Under the pieces are notes generated by a model. The model was not told where the DNA came from. It ran no database searches and was given only the letters and a program-made list of their open reading frames with translations. DNA of 16,872 nt from an uncultured Collinsella sp. (GTDB taxonomy: Bacteria; Actinomycetota; Coriobacteriia; Coriobacteriales; Coriobacteriaceae): NCBI GenBank assembly GCA_959020035.1, contig CAUEQX010000022.1, positions 1 to 16,872 on the forward strand, given 5' to 3'. Shown piece after piece: positions 13,613 to 16,872 of the stretch (position 1 is the first letter of the stretch; each line of letters opens with the position of its first letter). Position numbers and translations under genes: made by a program.

Positions 13613-15835
13613 ATGAATATGCTCAAGATCTCGAAGGCAATCTTTAGGTCGCTCCTCTCCTCCAGGTCGCTCTGTATTGCCGTTGTTGCGTTGATGGTTC
13701 TTTGTGCTTTGCCCGTCTTCAGGAGCGCGGCTGGCATCGACGGACGGGTTGAATGCCTCGAGTCGGGAATAACCCGTGTTGAGCAGGAATTGTCAGCATC
13801 CTATGCGGATGCGCTTGTGAATGCGGGGGAGGAGGGCGTCTATACCTCTTCATCAAGCATGCCCGCGCTTCTGTACCCTCTTGCCGCGGGACGTCTTGTC
13901 TTGGCGCCGCTCTCTCCCCTACTTCCGTTTCTGCAGGTGTCGGATGGAGCGTACTCCTTTTATGACGGATCGAAGGAGTACTTGCTATGGGCCGCAACGG
14001 CCGTTGCCGTCTCGTTCCTTGCCGCGCGTCTTAACAAACGCGAAAAGCTCATCATCCAGGCACCGATGGGTGAGCTGGGCAGGCTTGTTGCATCGAGCGT
14101 ATGGGCGAGTGTTTTTGCGATGCTTGCCGTCTTCGCCGTCAATCTTCCAGGGATAATCGCCGCACTTGTGAAGAATGGCCCGGGCTCGCTGTTCTATCCG
14201 ATAGGCTACGTTCAATATGCGACTCCGGTTATCAAACCGGCTTGGCTGGTGTTCGCGCAGACGGCCATCTTGCAATTCTTGGTGGCAGCGTTCATCTCGC
14301 TTGTCGTTCACCTTGCCGTGAAGATTGCCAATAACCCTACGCTTGGAATCGTGTTCGTATGTGCCCTGATGGGGGTGACGATGGTTCCCGGGTATTACGG
14401 AAGATCCATCGCTTTACGTGAGCTCGCCCTGTTGAATCCCCTTACGTATGCGAACACTGAGTTGACCGTCGGCGCCTATAGCCCGTACCCGACAACGCAG
14501 ATAGTGAATCTGCCTGGACTTTGCTTCGAGAGTGGCGCGATTGCCCTCGTATGCGCAATCGGGATCGAGGTGCTGGCAATTAGCCTGCTTTGCGTTGCTG
14601 GAAAGAGCGGCTGCGCGTGCCCGATATCCCCGATTTGTCTTGAGAGAGGTTCCTTCACTGCATCGAGAACGGCAACTCGTTCGAGCGCTTGTGCCTCCGC
14701 CGTTGCATACGTAAGAACGATGGGGAAACTGCTCCTGCGTTCTCCTACCCTCGCCGTATGCGCAATTGCAATGTCGACGACGATGCTGGCCCCGGCTCTG
14801 GTCGAGATGTTTCCTGACGCTGATAACGTTTCCGCTGTTCGGTATAGGGATGGGGAGCTCCGTTCAATAGATCGGTATCTAGAGCAGAACGCTGCGAATA
14901 TGGACGTCGAGGGCAAAGCGGCCCTGGAAGACATGCGGGATGCTCTTTCGGGTTTCGTGTGCGCGCCTATGCCTGCGGAGGGGTTTCGAAGCCTTGCGAC
15001 GTACGAGCGCGCTCGAGGTGAGCTGGGCGCGGCAGATGCGGCTCTCCTGCAATCGATCGGAATCGAGCCGGAGACTCCTTCTCGTGCGGAGGCGCGCGCC
15101 CTTCTGCTTGAGTCGATCGCGAGCTTGCCGGACCCCAAGGTTTGCGAGTTAAGTACGAAGATGCCCCCATTAATCCTCCTTTCGTATCTCCAGGCAGCGC
15201 TTCCCTCCTTATTTTTGCTGTTGCCCGTGGTTGTCACATCGCTCGCGTGCACCCACCTGCAGTGTCGTTCCCTTCTGGTTCTCCAGATCCCCGCAACAGC
15301 GCATGTGCGTTTTCTGACGGCTGTTGCGCTGGCTCTCCTGCTTGGCTTGGTGCTGCTTTTGGTGTCGATGGTTCCCGCTGTCGTTGTGTCCGTGATTAAG
15401 AACGGTGCGGGTGGATCGGAGTATCCCGTCGCTCTCATTCGGGCGGGAGCTTCGACAACGTCCATGGTGGGGGAGGCGGTGTTGTGCAGTATTCCGTTGC
15501 TGGTCATGGCATACGGCGTGATTTCCGTCGTCGCTGCGTTGACAGCAGCGATTAGCCGCAACCCCGTTGTCACCGGAATGGTTTGCGCGGTTCTCTTGGT
15601 GTTGGGTTCGTTGAGCGCTCATGTTGAAAGCGTGGGCATGGGCGTCGCGCTGCTGGCTCCATTCGCCTCGTTTGATCCCGCTTCCCAGGTGGGGACGATT
15701 GGGTTCCTTGGGCGAGGGACGAACGCGATGCCTTTTGGAGAGGTCGTCGGCGCATCGGGCGCTCTGCTGGTGGTCTTGGGCGCCGTATCTCCGTTGATGG
15801 TGCGCCTGAGTGTTCCAAAGATCGAAAGGGGATGA
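13613..15835 (+). CDS. ABC transporter permease with two homologous halves
   Basis: 740-residue membrane protein with about twelve predicted membrane segments arranged as two similar sets: one helix, a soluble region, then five helices. First half: about 20-36, 123-140, 162-184, 212-238, 243-260, 307-329. Second half: about 379-397, 523-546, 566-592, 618-647, 653-670, 713-730. The halves share a landmark, VKNGPGSLFYP (186-196) and VIKNGAGGSEYP (594-605); in both, the KNG is followed by an Asn-Pro exactly 54 residues on, and the two copies are 409 apart. The second soluble region (about 400-515) is larger, helical and acidic. I chose ATG 13613 (TAAGG at 13602-13606); ATG 13547 and 13595 lack suitable sites. 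Its stop overlaps the ATPase gene region, so they are coupled. The fold fits ABC-2-type exporters; substrate unknown. Confidence 0.8.
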   Translation: MNMLKISKAIFRSLLSSRSLCIAVVALMVLCALPVFRSAAGIDGRVECLESGITRVEQELSASYADALVNAGEEGVYTSSSSMPALLYPLAAGRLVLAPLSPLLPFLQVSDGAYSFYDGSKEYLLWAATAVAVSFLAARLNKREKLIIQAPMGELGRLVASSVWASVFAMLAVFAVNLPGIIAALVKNGPGSLFYPIGYVQYATPVIKPAWLVFAQTAILQFLVAAFISLVVHLAVKIANNPTLGIVFVCALMGVTMVPGYYGRSIALRELALLNPLTYANTELTVGAYSPYPTTQIVNLPGLCFESGAIALVCAIGIEVLAISLLCVAGKSGCACPISPICLERGSFTASRTATRSSACASAVAYVRTMGKLLLRSPTLAVCAIAMSTTMLAPALVEMFPDADNVSAVRYRDGELRSIDRYLEQNAANMDVEGKAALEDMRDALSGFVCAPMPAEGFRSLATYERARGELGAADAALLQSIGIEPETPSRAEARALLLESIASLPDPKVCELSTKMPPLILLSYLQAALPSLFLLLPVVVTSLACTHLQCRSLLVLQIPATAHVRFLTAVALALLLGLVLLLVSMVPAVVVSVIKNGAGGSEYPVALIRAGASTTSMVGEAVLCSIPLLVMAYGVISVVAALTAAISRNPVVTGMVCAVLLVLGSLSAHVESVGMGVALLAPFASFDPASQVGTIGFLGRGTNAMPFGEVVGASGALLVVLGAVSPLMVRLSVPKIERG

Positions 15836-15840
15836 TCTCG

Positions 15841-16579
15841 ATGATTGACCTTCAAACGCTGACGATCTCTTATGGAAAGAAGGTGCTCGTAGATTCGGTG
15901 AACGCTGAGCTTGCCCCGGGTACGGTCTACGGTCTCGTCGCTCCGAACGGGCATGGAAAGACGACGTTGCTGCGTGCGATGGCAGGTTTGCCGGGTCCTC
16001 GCGTGGACGGGAGCATCGTTCTGGATGAGGTGCAGGGTACGGGTGCGAGAGGTCCGTTCTATGATCTTCTATGCACCTGGTGAGGGGACGCTGCTGTATC
16101 CCGGATTGCGTGCGGAAGATCACCTCAAGATGGTTTGCGATATGTGGCCGCATGCTCGCGATATCGAAGAGATAGTGGAACAAACGCAGATAGGCGAGTT
16201 CGCGAAGATGAGGATCCGCACTCTGAGCCAGGGCATGAAGCAGCAGCTTACCCTGGCGATTGCGTATGCGACGGGCGCGCGGTACCTTCTATTAGATGAG
16301 CCCATGAACGCGCTCGACCCCAGCAGGGTGGACTTGCATTCCGAGATTCTCAGGAAGCTGGCCGATTCTGGTACGTGCATCATCATGTCATCCCACATCT
16401 TGGATTCGGTCGATAGGCTGTGCGATGAGATTCTGTTTTTGAAGGATGGGAGGCTCATTAGAAGCATTCCGCAAGATGATGCTGCGCCGAAGTCTCCTGG
16501 ATCCCATTTCGCAAAGCCTGCCGGACGCGCCGAGGGTGCGCTAAGCACGTATCGGCGACTCTACGAAAAGGGCGGGTAG
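15841..16579 (+). pseudogene. ABC transporter ATP-binding protein, frameshifted
   Basis: ATPase subunit of the exporter. The first part, in frame from ATG 15841 (GAAAGGGG 9 nt upstream; an ATG at 15832 overlaps the permease stop but has no room for a binding site), contains Walker A APNGHGKT at 34-41, where the usual first Gly is Ala. That frame ends at TGA 16081-16083. The next frame, +1 relative to it, carries on at once with MIFYAPGEGTLLYPGL, the LSQGM signature (16223-16237), Walker B YLLLDEP with NALD, and the H-loop MSSHIL, ending at 16579. The break is probably near 16035-16060 and corresponds to one extra base or two lost. Both pieces are otherwise intact, so it is a recent mutation or a sequence error. 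No slippery run supports programmed frameshifting. Without repair the ATPase is inactive. Confidence 0.85.
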
Positions 16580-16581
16580 AA

Positions 16582-16713
16582 ATGCAAGTTAAAAATCTAT
16601 GTGGCCAATGTGATACCGTTGAACCCGCGTATCGATACCGTTCAGCCATTCGCCTCGCCCCCATCTTACGCATCTTCATCCGGTCTGTTACTTTTAATCT
16701 AACAATTCTTTGA
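16582..16713 (+). CDS. Doubtful small ORF (43 residues)
   Basis: An ATG 2 nt after the ATPase stop, with AAAAGGG about 8 nt upstream, opens a 43-codon frame: a Cys-Gly-Gln-Cys motif near the start, then a basic and hydrophobic C-terminal half. I recognise no family. Base composition is lower in GC than around it. It may be a coupled small membrane peptide or just an open stretch of the intergenic region before the next permease. Confidence 0.2.
   Translation: MQVKNLCGQCDTVEPAYRYRSAIRLAPILRIFIRSVTFNLTIL
16612..16642. repeat. Direct repeat GATACCGTT, spaced 22 bp
   Basis: GATACCGTT occurs at 16612-16620 and 16634-16642, 22 bp apart, about two helical turns, and the second overlaps the perfect palindrome GTATCGATAC (16629-16638). 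It could be an operator for the gene starting at 16733. No good promoter boxes were found close by. Confidence 0.3.
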
Positions 16714-16732
16714 GGAACGTAGGTGCTTCCAA

Positions 16733-16872
16733 ATGTACTGTCGACTTCTTCTCAAACTAATCCTAAGAGACAAGGCCGTATGGATCTCTACGCTCGTTCT
16801 TGCTGTAGCCTTCTCCATCCCCATTGCGTTCAATTCACCCATCTACGGGCCCTTCTTTATGAAACAGGGCAT
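16733..16872 (+). CDS. Start of a membrane protein, probably another ABC permease (cut by window edge)
   Basis: 46 codons open from ATG 16733 to the window end, with AGGTG at 16721-16725. The N-terminus has Arg/Lys-rich residues (LLLKLILRDKAVW) followed by a hydrophobic segment (ISTLVLAVAFSIPIAF) and then FNSPIYGPFFMKQG. This layout resembles the N-terminus of the permease at 13613, where a short basic stretch precedes the first helix and the outside loop. Position after the ATPase also fits a second permease of the same exporter. Codons such as CTA and AGA are more frequent than in the housekeeping genes, hinting at transfer. Function cannot be fixed from this fragment. Confidence 0.55.
   Translation, partial: MYCRLLLKLILRDKAVWISTLVLAVAFSIPIAFNSPIYGPFFMKQG

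Noticed and set aside
16040..16083. Programmed frameshifting in the ATPase gene
   Set aside because: No slippery sequence, internal Shine-Dalgarno or following structure is apparent; mutation or sequence error is simpler.

Overview
The window is GC-rich and looks like a chromosomal segment from a Coriobacteriia actinobacterium, most likely Collinsella or a close relative. This rests on protein style (a class A penicillin-binding protein with a long Thr/Gly/Pro tail, a U32 protein, a YozG/DUF2975 pair) and on dense intergenic repeats built around GGGGAC. It is an inference from reading; no database search was run.

Layout. Positions 1-2190 (minus) hold most of a PBP1A-type peptidoglycan synthase whose low-complexity C-terminus runs off the window. 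Divergently, 2353-4311 encodes a U32 'peptidase' of the RNA-hydroxylase type, followed by tyrS (4408-5619) with a clear terminator. A 35-bp-arm inverted repeat (5685-5771) comes next, then adenine deaminase (5898-7718), which has an intrinsic terminator in its own short leader. Two Cof-type HAD phosphatases then face each other, 7925-8719 (plus) and 8838-9680 (minus), with GGGGAC repeats at both ends of the first. Behind the second HAD gene, reading leftward, lie citrate synthase (9768-11186) and a small ACT-domain protein (11264-11551), a likely operon with a terminator at 9706-9744.

From about 11.6 kb the window becomes accessory. A gene-poor, hairpin-rich 300-bp stretch leads to a tyrosine-recombinase remnant (11948-12673). 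It keeps the full catalytic set but has lost its N-terminal DNA-binding part. It begins in frame directly after the stop codon of a YozG-like HTH regulator (12674-12925), which is coupled to a DUF2975 membrane protein (12935-13447). Across a control region with a perfect 7-5-7 palindrome (13485-13503), an ABC exporter cassette reads the other way. It consists of a 740-residue permease made of two homologous halves (13613-15835), an ATPase gene broken by a frameshift (15841-16579), and the start of a further membrane protein (16733 to the window end).

How the parts fit. The first 11.5 kb is housekeeping: cell wall, RNA modification, translation, purine salvage, phosphatases and citrate formation. 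The right part resembles a degraded or rearranged mobile segment. In it a small autoregulated HTH/membrane-protein pair may control a divergent ABC exporter whose ATPase now appears broken. The most unusual signals are: the GGGGAC repeats that start within about 2 nt of the stop codons of three genes and flank one HAD gene as 43-bp inverted copies; strong hairpins just before several start codons (ade, the first HAD, tyrS, the permease), one containing the Shine-Dalgarno sequence; the internally duplicated permease; and the HTH/integrase junction.
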